A model generated the notes under the pieces. That model saw nothing but the letters and a program-made list of their open reading frames with translations. It made no database searches and had not been told where the DNA came from. From SKVR01 sp037441525 (GTDB lineage: Bacteria > Bacteroidota > Bacteroidia > Bacteroidales > UBA7960), in NCBI GenBank assembly GCA_037441525.1, contig JBBISA010000017.1, forward strand, positions 1-64,000: a stretch of DNA of 64,000 nt. The letters are read 5' to 3'. Positions 18,724-28,295 of this stretch are shown here, one piece after another. The translations under genes and the position numbers were made by a program. The stretch's first letter is position 1; every line of letters starts with the position of its first letter.

Positions 18724-20187
18724 CTACTTCCCTTGTCTGCCCATTCGCCATGATAGGATAAATAATCCCAGTCCTGTTATAAAACCATTAATAATAAGTA
18801 TTTCAAAACCAAACTTATAACCCCATAGCAAGGTTTGGGAATTGGTGCTTAAAAGGTAACTTAATACAGGAGAGAGGATACAAACCAGGGGTACCCAGCG
18901 GTCGCGGACCTGCCGTTGCGAAAACAGGCCAAAAAAATAAAGGCCTAGCAACGGCCCGTAGGTATAGCCTGCAATGGTGAAAAGTTTGCTGATGAGGGCA
19001 GTATCGTTAATGGCGCGGTATCCTATTATTATCATCAACACTACAATTGAAAAAGCAAGGTGCACCTTGTAACGGATTTTTTTTAGTCCTTCTTCTGTGA
19101 TCCCAGGTTTACGCCTAAGCCCAAGTATATCAACACAAAAAACAGTTGTCAGGGCGGTAAGGGTGCCATCGGCACTGGAATAGGCCGCAGAAACAAGTCC
19201 AAAAAAGAATGTGAGCCCGGCAACTATACCAAGATATTTAAGAGCCACCGTTGCGAACAGATCGTCAGAGGTATTAGGCAGCACAATGCCATGCTGGTCG
19301 GCATAAAGCCACAAAACCGCTCCCAGGAACAAAAAAAGAATATTTATGGGAATAAGAATAAAGCCAAAGGTGAAAACATTTTTCTGGGAATCGCCCAAAG
19401 TGCGGCAACTCAGGTTTTTTTGCATCATATCCTGATCTAGTCCGGTCATAACAATGGTTATAAACAACCCGGCAAAAAACTGTTTCAGATAATATCTCTT
19501 GTCGGCAATATCGGTAATAACCATGTCCATATACCCCCTTTGGCTGGCTGTTGCCCACATTTGCTTTATGCTCATCCCCAATGAGTCACCAACAATGATA
19601 ATGGTAATGATAACGGCCGAAATCATAAAGGTTGTTTGCAAGGTATCTGTCCATACAATGGTTTTAATACCCCCTCTTAAGGTATACAATAATATAAGTA
19701 ACATAAACAGGGCAACGGTAACCCCGAAAGGAATATTCCAGGCATCGAAAATGAATAGCTGAAGAACATTCACTACCAGAAACATCCTGAAAGATGCTCC
19801 AATGAGCCTGGAAAGGATAAAATAGGAAGCCCCGGTTTTGTATGATACCATTCCGAACCGCTGCTCAAGGTAGGTATAAATGGAAGTAAGTTTCAATCTG
19901 TAATACAAGGGCAACAATATCAACCCAATAACAAAATACCCCGTCAGGTAACCAAAAACCAGCATCATATAGCTGAACCCTTCTGCTTTTACCAACCCGG
20001 GCACCGACATAAAAGTTACCCCCGACAAGGTGGCACCTATCATACCATAGGCAACTATATACCATGGGGAGTTTTGGTTGCCCAGAAAATAAGACTCATT
20101 GCTTGCCCGTCGGGCAGTTATTCTGGAAATGAGAAAAAGGAGAAGAGTGTAAATCAGAAATCCTGAAAGCAGCAATACTGGCGACAT
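18724..20187 (-). CDS. Sodium:solute symporter (SSS family)
   Basis: The 487-residue protein has about 13 membrane helices. Family signatures are present: ASNESYFLGNQNSPW near the N-terminus, the glycine-rich AYGMIGATLSGVTFMSVPG (residues about 46-64), YTLRGGIKTIVWTDTLQ, and GLVSAAYSSADGTLTAL in helix 8, which carries the Na+-site serines. The substrate cannot be read from sequence; sugars, amino acids and nucleosides are all transported by this family. It is the last gene of a three-gene operon (5-base gap to the DUF4249 gene), so it may move across the inner membrane what the TonB receptor brings through the outer one. The stretch 18533-18723 upstream of the repeat pseudogene shows nothing recognisable. 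Confidence 0.92.
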   Translation of the reverse strand: MSPVLLLSGFLIYTLLLFLISRITARRASNESYFLGNQNSPWYIVAYGMIGATLSGVTFMSVPGLVKAEGFSYMMLVFGYLTGYFVIGLILLPLYYRLKLTSIYTYLEQRFGMVSYKTGASYFILSRLIGASFRMFLVVNVLQLFIFDAWNIPFGVTVALFMLLILLYTLRGGIKTIVWTDTLQTTFMISAVIITIIIVGDSLGMSIKQMWATASQRGYMDMVITDIADKRYYLKQFFAGLFITIVMTGLDQDMMQKNLSCRTLGDSQKNVFTFGFILIPINILFLFLGAVLWLYADQHGIVLPNTSDDLFATVALKYLGIVAGLTFFFGLVSAAYSSADGTLTALTTVFCVDILGLRRKPGITEEGLKKIRYKVHLAFSIVVLMIIIGYRAINDTALISKLFTIAGYTYGPLLGLYFFGLFSQRQVRDRWVPLVCILSPVLSYLLSTNSQTLLWGYKFGFEILIINGFITGLGLFILSWRMGRQGK

Positions 20188-20192
20188 GTTTT

Positions 20193-21221
20193 TTATTTAG
20201 AAATGGTACTGATTAAATATCTTCTGATGTTATACCCACCAAAGATACCTAAACCCCCTTCAATGTTGGTAAAAATATGCACACTTTCAGAAAAAGGGAA
20301 ATCATCGCCATAATAAAAGTAATCGTTGATGCTTTTATGGTACCGGTAATAATTCATATCTGACTCAATGACATAAACAAAAATGGAGTCGACTGACACA
20401 ATGGAATTACCTTCATTACTGCTTGCTAATCTGGCAGAAAAAGTTTTGTTGCTACCCGGATTACCGTGGTATTGTGCCCTGAAAGAATAGGTACCCCGTT
20501 TCTCATCGGCAAAAAGGGTAATCCCCTTATCAACCCATAATTCCATTATCTGGGGTCCTATTATTGTCTTACCACCCTTCCCATCGCTAAAGACATCATA
20601 GTGTACGTTGTAAGCCCCGGTTCTGAAAAATTGGCTGCCACTCGCAGCATTGGCCCTGAATTTCCAGTCAAACTGAGCCATATTGTTACCCCATTGATCC
20701 TGCTGATAAACCAAGTCGGAAAATTCAAAATCAGAGATTCTAAAGGCGGGTATAATACATTCTGCCCTTGCAAACTCTCCCTTTGGTGTTTCTATCCTGA
20801 TACGGTATTTTTTGTTTTCAACAACAGGGAAATCGCGGGTTGATATCCTGTAATGCTTGTAATCGAAATCATACGATAACTGCAAATAATCGGTGTTTTC
20901 AGCAGCAATATATACTCTGGCAGTATTTCCAACCGGCTCTGTTGCAACATTGGATTTTCGGACATAGGGGATGCTGCGCTCTACAAATACCCTGATAACT
21001 GAATCCTGGGGTGAAATAAATATATTTACAACAAGTTGACTTTCGCTTCCCGGAAATTTGATATTCTCAACTTCTGAAACAAAAAAGTCGCGGCAGGATG
21101 TAAAACCCATCGTCACAAACAAGAATATTAAAATCACTACTGAACCTTTCTCACATCCTGAGTTTGATGTGAATTTTTTTTCAGGCTTCTTCAACAAAGC
21201 GGATATATTTTGCCGGTTCAT
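20193..21221 (-). CDS. DUF4249 lipoprotein, partner of a TonB-dependent receptor
   Basis: The 342-residue protein has a hydrophobic stretch ending in a lipobox (VTMGFTSC, Cys at about 43), after an N-terminal extension of about 25 residues. A later start is possible. Downstream, SESQLVVNIFISPQDSVIRV is typical of DUF4249, and the rest is beta-rich (YFRIRIETPKGE-like strands). DUF4249 genes are nearly always next to TonB-dependent receptors in Bacteroidota and are thought to be outer-membrane-attached partners, like SusD in position but not in fold. Here the receptor gene is 5 bases upstream and a symporter gene 5 bases downstream, so all three are almost certainly one transcript. Confidence 0.85.
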   Translation of the reverse strand: MNRQNISALLKKPEKKFTSNSGCEKGSVVILIFLFVTMGFTSCRDFFVSEVENIKFPGSESQLVVNIFISPQDSVIRVFVERSIPYVRKSNVATEPVGNTARVYIAAENTDYLQLSYDFDYKHYRISTRDFPVVENKKYRIRIETPKGEFARAECIIPAFRISDFEFSDLVYQQDQWGNNMAQFDWKFRANAASGSQFFRTGAYNVHYDVFSDGKGGKTIIGPQIMELWVDKGITLFADEKRGTYSFRAQYHGNPGSNKTFSARLASSNEGNSIVSVDSIFVYVIESDMNYYRYHKSINDYFYYGDDFPFSESVHIFTNIEGGLGIFGGYNIRRYLISTISK

Positions 21222-21226
21222 TTTTC

Positions 21227-23662
21227 CTAAAATTTGAAATTTAAACTAACTGATGGGATTATGGGAAAAACACTAACCTTCATTAGTTTTTTCTCTTCAA
21301 AATATGGATTGGTAACCGCTGCCGGGTCATAATCACTTTTTCCCCAATAGTAGAAAAATGGGTTTTTACGGTTGTAAGCATTGTAAAAACCAAATTCCCA
21401 GGTACGTTTCACCGGAAACCCAAATGTTTTAATATCCTTATGAAGCTGTATCCCGATATCGAGTCTCTGATAAGATGCAGCCCTGAAGCTGTTTTTCTTT
21501 CCATAAACGTTGGCCGATTGCCACCAGGAAGAATAATCCATGAAATTGCCGGGTTGGGGAACCACTTCATGAGACATTGTCGGGAATCTGGCCACCCCAA
21601 GGTCGAAAGCATTGCCGGTGGCATAAACCCAAGAAAAACTCAGGGTTGCCCGGCGAGATAATTCATAAATGCCTACTATTGAAACGTCATGGCGTCTGTC
21701 ATATCTGGCCCAGTATTTCTCTCCAAAGTTATGTTCATCAAAACGGTGCGATATCCAGGATAGAGTATAGCCTATCCAGCCGGAGAGTTTACCGGTTTTT
21801 CGCTGCAACAGAAATTCAGCTCCATAGGCCCACGCTTCGCCAAAGGTTATGATCTCCTGCCATGAAAATTCTCCTGCATTTTCGGGATCGCCAATAAAAA
21901 GGAAGGAAGATCCTGGTTTATAACCCAAAATGCTATTAGACCGTTTATAATATCCTTCAACCGAAACTTCAAAATTTCTTTTCAGCCAGTCGTAGGCAAA
22001 ACCTGTAGCAAGTTGCCAGGTCTTCTGCGGTGGAATACGTTTGGTGGATGGTACCCAAAGATCGGTCGGAAGGCCTATACCTGTTGTGCTAAGCAAATGA
22101 ACATACTGGTTCATACTGGCGAATGATAGTTTCCAGCTAACATCAGGAGCAAAGGTAAAACTGGATGCAAACCTGGGCTCAAAGTTGAGATAGGTATGGT
22201 TGTCTGCATAAAAGTGGCTTAAACGTAGCCCTGGGTTAAGCTTAACATTATCTCCAAGGCTAAGCTCATCCTCAGCATATACGCCCGACTCGAATGAATA
22301 ATGGATTTCAGCGTTTCGTTCAAGTTTCCCAATGTCGTCATCGCGCAGCACCAGTGCACTTGGGGTAAACCTGTGCCTGATGGTTTGGGCTCCGGCCCTG
22401 AAATGGTGGTTTGGGACCGGATGCCAGCTCAGGTCGTATTTTAATCCAATATCTTCAATCCCCGAATTATATCTCAAATCAAACGTTCGGGTTAATGCCT
22501 CCGGGATGTTTATATTCCTCTCGTAGGCATATATCTCCAGCATATAGTTGGAGTAAATTACCGATGCATTGGCAAAAAGGCGTTCATTAAAAAGGCGGTT
22601 CCACCGCAGGGTTGTTGTGGTATTTTGCCAGAAAAGTCCTCCTTCGTTTCTGCTTTCATAGGTATTCCCAAGACTTCTGTCGCGAAAAAAGAATTTATCG
22701 CGTCCCGAATAGGCACTTAAAAAAATACGGTTGTTCTGATTGATATCGTAATTGATTTTGGCATTGAGGTCGTAGAAAAAATATCCGCCTCCCTCGTCCT
22801 GATTCATGAAGGGAGCCAAAAGAGCATCTACATAAGTGCGCCGCCCTGAAACAAGAAACGATGCTTTGTCTTTTATTATTGGCCCCTCTAATGTTAACCT
22901 GCTGCTGATTATTCCCACTCCACCTTCACCAGAGAAAGCTCTTTTATTACCATCTTTCATCTGGATATCAAGCACTGACGACAATCGACCGCCAAAGCGG
23001 GCCGGGAACCCGCCCTTGTAAAGTTGCATATTTTTTACAGCATCGCCATTGAAAACTGAGAAAAAACCAAATAAGTGACTGGCATTGTAAACAATAGCAT
23101 CGTCGAGAATAATCAGATTCTGGTCGGGGCCACCACCCCGAACATAAAAACCACTAAACCCTTCATTCCCCGATTGCACACCCGGCATGAGCTGCAAAAC
23201 CTTAAACATGTCCTTTTCGCCCAGTAATGCCGGTATGTTTCTTGCCTGCTGAACAGGCACATCGAGCCGCGACATCTGGATGTTTTGCGATATGCGGTTT
23301 ATCCTTTCATCGGTAATCACAACTTCCTGTAGATCAATACTTGGATCGAGTTCTACATCCAACCGAAGGTTTCCCGTCAGTTTTAGTTTTTGCATTGCAG
23401 GCGCATACCCAACAAACGACCATATTAGCTCAACAGTATCTACCGGCAGGGTTATGGAGTAAAAACCATAAGTATTCGAAACGCTTCCTAGCCTTAGGTT
23501 GGATTCATATACATTAACTCCCACCAGGGTTTCGCGACTGGTTCCATCATAAACATAGCCGCTCACAGTATACCTCATCTGACCCTGAATAACAATGTGC
23601 GATAAAGCCATTGCCATGCTTAAAATAATTAACCTTAGTCGCAGTCTCCTCATAAATCTCAT
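21227..23662 (-). CDS. TonB-dependent receptor with carboxypeptidase-like regulatory domain
   Basis: The 811-residue protein begins with a signal peptide (RLRLIILSMAMALSHIVIQ). Residues 30-110 form a CarboxypepD_reg-like domain (VSGYVYDGTSRETLVGVNVY). The plug domain follows (about 115-240: MPGVQSGNEGFSGFYVRGGG, DQNLIILDDAIVYN, GGFPARFGGRLSSVLDI), then a 22-stranded beta-barrel to the terminal aromatic VSLNFKF. It imports ligands through the outer membrane using TonB energy. The short spacing to DUF4249 and the symporter suggests a shared nutrient. The ligand is unknown. The divergent region 23663-23946 separates it from the EamA gene and shows no clear promoter on this strand. Confidence 0.93.
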   Translation of the reverse strand: MRFMRRLRLRLIILSMAMALSHIVIQGQMRYTVSGYVYDGTSRETLVGVNVYESNLRLGSVSNTYGFYSITLPVDTVELIWSFVGYAPAMQKLKLTGNLRLDVELDPSIDLQEVVITDERINRISQNIQMSRLDVPVQQARNIPALLGEKDMFKVLQLMPGVQSGNEGFSGFYVRGGGPDQNLIILDDAIVYNASHLFGFFSVFNGDAVKNMQLYKGGFPARFGGRLSSVLDIQMKDGNKRAFSGEGGVGIISSRLTLEGPIIKDKASFLVSGRRTYVDALLAPFMNQDEGGGYFFYDLNAKINYDINQNNRIFLSAYSGRDKFFFRDRSLGNTYESRNEGGLFWQNTTTTLRWNRLFNERLFANASVIYSNYMLEIYAYERNINIPEALTRTFDLRYNSGIEDIGLKYDLSWHPVPNHHFRAGAQTIRHRFTPSALVLRDDDIGKLERNAEIHYSFESGVYAEDELSLGDNVKLNPGLRLSHFYADNHTYLNFEPRFASSFTFAPDVSWKLSFASMNQYVHLLSTTGIGLPTDLWVPSTKRIPPQKTWQLATGFAYDWLKRNFEVSVEGYYKRSNSILGYKPGSSFLFIGDPENAGEFSWQEIITFGEAWAYGAEFLLQRKTGKLSGWIGYTLSWISHRFDEHNFGEKYWARYDRRHDVSIVGIYELSRRATLSFSWVYATGNAFDLGVARFPTMSHEVVPQPGNFMDYSSWWQSANVYGKKNSFRAASYQRLDIGIQLHKDIKTFGFPVKRTWEFGFYNAYNRKNPFFYYWGKSDYDPAAVTNPYFEEKKLMKVSVFPIIPSVSLNFKF

Positions 23663-23918
23663 TTTTTACATTCCAACCAGTATCTGAAATCCTTCATCAT
23701 TTGAATCAGACGACAATAATTTCTAAAAATTACCTAATTACATAAAAGTAACAATTCCTAAAAAAGAGAGTGTGGATGTCTGAAAAATAATCCAATGAAT
23801 AAAGAGCTATTGAATTTTAATTAATCACAATAAAATCAATAACATATTAAAAACCATTGTTCATCTAAAATATTGTATCAGCACATTAATTAATTACTAA
23901 TAAAAGGGACGAATGGAG

Positions 23919-23926
23919 TAACTTTG
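23919..23926 (+). promoter_or_regulatory. -7 element for the EamA-PBP operon
   Basis: TAACTTTG fits TAnnTTTG and would start transcription about 14 bases before the ATG at 23947, giving a very short leader. No TTTG -33 box is visible. Confidence 0.45.
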
Positions 23927-23946
23927 CGCCCTCATTTAATTTGCTC

Positions 23947-24840
23947 ATGGAACTCAAAATCGGAGAATTGGCCGCTCTTGGAACAGCATTTTGCTGGACC
24001 ATTACTGCGCTTGCCTTTGAAACTGCCAGCCGCAAAGTTGGAAGTGTAGCTGTAAACATTATCAGACTTGTAATGGCATTGGCTCTGCTGGCTGTTTTTT
24101 CCTATTTCCGTCGTGGATTATGGCTACCCACCGATGCTACCATGCATGCCTGGTACTGGCTTATCTTATCAGGATTGGTAGGGTTTGTTATTGGGGATCT
24201 GTTCCTTTTCAAATCCTTTACCATGATTGGATCACGGCTTTCAATGCTTATCATGACATTGGTACCTCCCATTTCAGCCATTTTAGGCTGGATTGTTATG
24301 GGTGAAACCATGTCGTGGCTTGGAATTTCGGGTATGTTTCTTACTATTTCGGGGATTGCCCTGGTAATTTTTCAGAAACAGCACAAAGATGGAACCCGCA
24401 TAAAATATCCTTTGCAGGGATTGTTTTTTGCTTTTATGGGTGCAGTAGGCCAGGCTGGTGGATATATTCTCAGCAAATATGGCATGGGTAACTACGACCC
24501 GTTTGCGGCCACTCAAATAAGGGTTATTGCCGGTGTATTCGGATTTGCGATTCTTGTTAGTTTTTTTAAACGCTGGACATCCGTCTACAATGCAACCAAG
24601 CATAAAAAACCAATGATGCTTATGCTGCTTGGCGCCACCTTCGGACCCTTTATCGGGGTTTCGCTTTCGCTTATGGCTCTGCAATATACATCAACAGGCA
24701 TTGCTTCAACTATAATGGCCATTACTCCCATACTCATTATTCCGCCCACCCTGCTCATTTTTAAACAGCCTGTTACCTGGAAGGAAGTCGTTGGTGCCAC
24801 AATAAGTGTTGTAGGAGTATCGTTGTTTTTCATCTATTAA
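23947..24840 (+). CDS. EamA/DMT-family transporter
   Basis: The ATG at 23947 gives MELKIGELAALGTAF; a TTG two codons earlier is less likely. The 297-residue protein has ten predicted helices in two EamA repeats. The first contains GLVGFVIGDLFLFKSF and VPPISAILGWIVMGETMSW; the second contains ASTIMAITPILIIPPTLLIFK before the last helix pair. The glutamate after the GE(T/x) turn is the usual family mark. Members export metabolites or amino acids; the substrate is not predictable. It is 7 bases upstream of the PBP1A gene, so they are co-transcribed. Confidence 0.9.
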   Translation: MELKIGELAALGTAFCWTITALAFETASRKVGSVAVNIIRLVMALALLAVFSYFRRGLWLPTDATMHAWYWLILSGLVGFVIGDLFLFKSFTMIGSRLSMLIMTLVPPISAILGWIVMGETMSWLGISGMFLTISGIALVIFQKQHKDGTRIKYPLQGLFFAFMGAVGQAGGYILSKYGMGNYDPFAATQIRVIAGVFGFAILVSFFKRWTSVYNATKHKKPMMLMLLGATFGPFIGVSLSLMALQYTSTGIASTIMAITPILIIPPTLLIFKQPVTWKEVVGATISVVGVSLFFIY

Positions 24841-24847
24841 TTTTTGC

Positions 24848-27232
24848 ATGGACATTAAGAAGGTGTTTTCAAAAGCTCTTTTCACTTTGAAGAGCTTGCC
24901 AGGCAGGTTTAGTGGCTGGTATAATGAAATCAGGAGCAACACTGAAAAGCGTAAGAAACTTATAAGACAATCGATAAGATTTTTTTTGGTTGGCACCGGG
25001 GTTCTTTTTTTGCTCATTGGGATATTATTTATTACCGTTTGGGCCGGATGGTTTGGCAAACTGCCCACCAAAAGAGAACTGGCGGCAGTAGAGAACCAAT
25101 TATCATCTGAGGTGCTCGATATAGATGGGAAGCTTATTGGCAAGTATTTTATTTACGATCGCTCCCATGCCCGACTTGATCAGGTATCGAAACATGTTAC
25201 CGACTGCCTCATTGCCACCGAGGATACCAGATTTTATAACCATGGCGGAATTGATTTTATAAGTCTGGGTCGTGTTCTGGTAAAGAGTATTCTTTTGGGG
25301 CAGGAATCCTCTGGGGGGGGAAGTACCATTAGTCAGCAACTGGCCAAAAATCTTTTTTCCAGGGGAAACAATGGGTTACTTTCGATGCCTGTGAATAAGG
25401 CACGCGAGATGATTATTGCCCGACGGCTCGAACGAATATACTCAAAACAGGATATTCTGGCTCTTTATTTAAACACTGTCCCTTTCGGTGAAAATGTTTA
25501 TGGCATAAGTGCTGCCTCCCTCAGATTTTTCAATAAAAACCCCCGCGACCTGAAACTGGAAGAAGCTGCCGTGCTTGTTGGCATGCTGAAAGCAACTACC
25601 TACTTTAATCCGCGCACGCAACCCGAAAGGGCAACTGCCCGAAGAAATATTGTGTTGGGGCAGTTGGCCCGATACGAATACGTTTCGCCTGAGCAAGCCG
25701 ATTCACTCAAGCAGCTTTCCCTCGTAATTGATTACAATCCTATAACCCACAATCAGGGTCCAGCCCCTTATTTCAGGGAAACTCTACGCATGCAAATTAC
25801 AAAGCTAATAGACCAGTATAATCAGCGAAACCAAACCGACTATAATCTTTACACCGATGGATTAAAAATCTATACTACCATCGATTACGACCTTCAACTG
25901 CAGGCCGAAACTGCACTTAAAAACCAGCTTTCGCGACAACAAAAAATGATGGAAGGGTACTATAAAAATGTTACCCGCCAGCCTGCGCGCAATTTACTTC
26001 AATCGCTTATGCGCAATAGTCACCGCTACAAATCTCTTCAAAACCAAAAATTGCAACCTCGCGAAATACAAGAGAATTTTAATCGTAAAACCCATATCGA
26101 TCTGTTTTCATGGGATGGTCCCAAACGTTCGGAAATCAGCCCTCTGGATTCCATATTCCTGATGCAACAGGTGCTTCACGGAGCAATGATATCTATCGAC
26201 CCACGCAATGGACAAGTAAGGGCCTGGGTTGGTGGAAACGACTTCCGCTTCTTTCAATTCGACCATGTGCTTGCCAAACGGCAGGCTGGCTCAGCCTTTA
26301 AACCCTTTGTTTATGCCACAGCACTTTCGCAGGGCTTTTCTCCTTGTGAATTTGTGAGCAACCAGCAACGGGTTTATGAGGATTACGACGACTGGAATCC
26401 TGCCAATGCCCGTGGCGAGTACGAAGGATATTACAGCATGGCTGGAGCGCTTGCCAATTCTATTAATACGGTTACCGCCTGGTATATGGACCAGATTGGT
26501 CCTGATGCTGTTGCCGAAACAGCAATGCGTTGTGGTATTGGGTCTTATCTTCAGGCAGTGCCATCGCTGGCATTGGGAACATCGCAGGTGAGCCTGCTCG
26601 AACTTACGGCATCTTACTCAGTTTTTCTCAATAATGGCCGCCCCATTGAGCCAGTATGGTTGTTGAAAATTGAAGATAAAAACGGCAAAGTACTTTACGA
26701 ACGCAAGGATCAGGATATGCTCCTTCAACCAGTTATTGAACCTTCAGTAGCAATAATAACCAGGAGTTTCCTGCAGGCAGTGCCCGATAGCGGAACAGCC
26801 CGATCATTACGTTATGCTCACCAGATAACCGCCGATATTGCGGGGAAAACTGGAACCACACAAAATGGTGCTGATACATGGTTTATTGGCTTTAGTACTG
26901 GTCTTATAACAGGAGTTTGGACGGGAGTTGAAAATCCGGGCTTTGCCCAGTTATATAAGACCCCGGTAAATTCGGGCAACAGTGCTGTACCCCTATGGGG
27001 CGATTATTACGGGCGTATTTCACGAAACTCAGCAACAAGAAAATATGTACAGGGCAGTTTCGCTGCAATACCCGATTCAATTCAAAGCAATCTGAATTGC
27101 CCCATGTTCGTGACCGAGTTGCCCCGTCGCCCCTGGTGGGAAGATATTCTTAATCCACCATCCGACAAACCCCGCAGGCCGGAACATAAACCCGAGAATC
27201 TTTTCAAAAGATGGATTGAAAGTATTCTTTAA
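24848..27232 (+). CDS. Penicillin-binding protein 1A, bifunctional glycosyltransferase/transpeptidase
   Basis: The 794-residue class A PBP has one N-terminal membrane helix (about 45-68). The GT51 domain shows ATEDTRFYNHGGID with catalytic E125 and GGGSTISQQLAKNLF. The transpeptidase domain has all three motifs: SAFK at 482-485 (nucleophile S482), SIN at 538-540 and KTGT at 667-670. It polymerises lipid II and cross-links peptidoglycan in the periplasm. The C-terminal tail is short and proline/arginine-rich. It follows the EamA gene by 7 bases, and the next gene is convergent. Confidence 0.95.
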   Translation: MDIKKVFSKALFTLKSLPGRFSGWYNEIRSNTEKRKKLIRQSIRFFLVGTGVLFLLIGILFITVWAGWFGKLPTKRELAAVENQLSSEVLDIDGKLIGKYFIYDRSHARLDQVSKHVTDCLIATEDTRFYNHGGIDFISLGRVLVKSILLGQESSGGGSTISQQLAKNLFSRGNNGLLSMPVNKAREMIIARRLERIYSKQDILALYLNTVPFGENVYGISAASLRFFNKNPRDLKLEEAAVLVGMLKATTYFNPRTQPERATARRNIVLGQLARYEYVSPEQADSLKQLSLVIDYNPITHNQGPAPYFRETLRMQITKLIDQYNQRNQTDYNLYTDGLKIYTTIDYDLQLQAETALKNQLSRQQKMMEGYYKNVTRQPARNLLQSLMRNSHRYKSLQNQKLQPREIQENFNRKTHIDLFSWDGPKRSEISPLDSIFLMQQVLHGAMISIDPRNGQVRAWVGGNDFRFFQFDHVLAKRQAGSAFKPFVYATALSQGFSPCEFVSNQQRVYEDYDDWNPANARGEYEGYYSMAGALANSINTVTAWYMDQIGPDAVAETAMRCGIGSYLQAVPSLALGTSQVSLLELTASYSVFLNNGRPIEPVWLLKIEDKNGKVLYERKDQDMLLQPVIEPSVAIITRSFLQAVPDSGTARSLRYAHQITADIAGKTGTTQNGADTWFIGFSTGLITGVWTGVENPGFAQLYKTPVNSGNSAVPLWGDYYGRISRNSATRKYVQGSFAAIPDSIQSNLNCPMFVTELPRRPWWEDILNPPSDKPRRPEHKPENLFKRWIESIL

Positions 27233-27250
27233 GCAAAACCCAATCTTATT

Positions 27251-27742
27251 TTAATTCCCATTCCTGCGCTGCGGCAGGGCAGGACGGTTTAAACGCCGCT
27301 CTTCAAGCAGCTGACGATGGAAACCTCTCTCGGCTTCATATAGTTTTACCAGTTTTTTTGCCGGTAATACGCGTTTAAACTTTTCATGGTACTCTCTTCG
27401 CAATCGGGCCATCTCTTCCATGTGCACTATTTCTGTTTCTGCCAATTGCACCAACTCCCTGTCAGAAAGCGATTCAATGTCAACTTCTTCAAACCGGTGT
27501 GCCCTGTGCTTTAAAATCAATTCATTTCTCTTGGTTTTAAACTCATTGTAAACGGGCCAGAAAACCTGTGCCTCCTGTGGCGTTAGTTCCAATTCGCTGG
27601 TTAGATATGCCACTCTGCGCGATTCCATCTGTCTTAACCTTTCCTGCCAAATCCCAGGACCTAATTGTGCAACTGACAATACAGCCGAAAATGCCATTAT
27701 TTTCAAAAGGATGATCATTTGTATTTTAATATTTGCTTTCAT
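27251..27742 (-). CDS. Spy/CpxP-like periplasmic helical protein
   Basis: The 163-residue protein has a signal peptide (LKIMAFSAVLSVAQ) and an all-helical, charged mature part. The LTPQEAQVFWPVYNEFKTK segment (residues about 52-70) is the hallmark of the small periplasmic Spy-like proteins found next to ECF sigma factors in Bacteroidota. Known relatives are chaperones or stress sensors; here the role is inferred. It is the third gene of the operon after the sigma factor and the anti-sigma-like protein (33-base gap). Confidence 0.75.
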   Translation of the reverse strand: MKANIKIQMIILLKIMAFSAVLSVAQLGPGIWQERLRQMESRRVAYLTSELELTPQEAQVFWPVYNEFKTKRNELILKHRAHRFEEVDIESLSDRELVQLAETEIVHMEEMARLRREYHEKFKRVLPAKKLVKLYEAERGFHRQLLEERRLNRPALPQRRNGN

Positions 27743-27775
27743 GTTTAAAGCTTTTTTTCGATTAAAAATAATTAG

Positions 27776-28252
27776 TTAAATATCTTCTGCAAAATCATCA
27801 TCTAAGTAATAAAGCTCCGCATCAAGAAAAAAATCGATGATCAATCCATCATTCATGCTTTCAATGTCATCTGGTTCTGATTCCTGCATATTAAATGACA
27901 ATAGAAGGTAATAATAATTGTAGGTATCCGTATCGGAAAACCAGGCAAAATATTCATCGATCCATTGCTCTTCTGATAATGGATAATTCTTATCAATTGA
28001 AGAATTATTTAACATAACAACAGTTGTTGCAATTACTATTACCATAATACTTGCTATCCAGGCAATGCGTGCAGGTTTAAAAAATGTTGCAGCTCTGTTT
28101 TCAGCAATTGCTTCTTCATGCAACCTTTTGCCAATAGTTTCAGGAAGATTAGAAAAATAACCCGCTGGTACCTGATAAGGATTGGTTTCCTGGAACCCAT
28201 CAAGCCCTGGGGCAATTTTCCTTATTTCTTCCTTTAAATCCTGGTTTTTCAT
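27776..28252 (-). CDS. Short membrane anti-sigma-like protein
   Basis: The 158-residue protein has one membrane helix at about 67-84 (IAWIASIMVIVIATTVVML). The cytoplasmic side carries NPYQVPAGYFSNLPETI, a motif common in Bacteroidota proteins encoded after ECF sigma factors. The periplasmic side is short, very acidic and rich in Tyr (YNYYYLLLSF, ending DDDFAEDI). The gene is 43 bases after the sigma factor. Anti-sigma function is inferred from position and topology; no zinc-finger HxxxCxxC motif is visible. Confidence 0.7.
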   Translation of the reverse strand: MKNQDLKEEIRKIAPGLDGFQETNPYQVPAGYFSNLPETIGKRLHEEAIAENRAATFFKPARIAWIASIMVIVIATTVVMLNNSSIDKNYPLSEEQWIDEYFAWFSDTDTYNYYYLLLSFNMQESEPDDIESMNDGLIIDFFLDAELYYLDDDFAEDI

Positions 28253-28295
28253 TTCAATGCAATTTAATTTTTAGACATTTAAGATGTATTCAGGT

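Noticed and set aside
24283..24684. 133-codon antisense frame within the EamA gene
   Set aside because: The EamA protein on the other strand is fully supported by its repeats and helices; the antisense product has no recognisable features.
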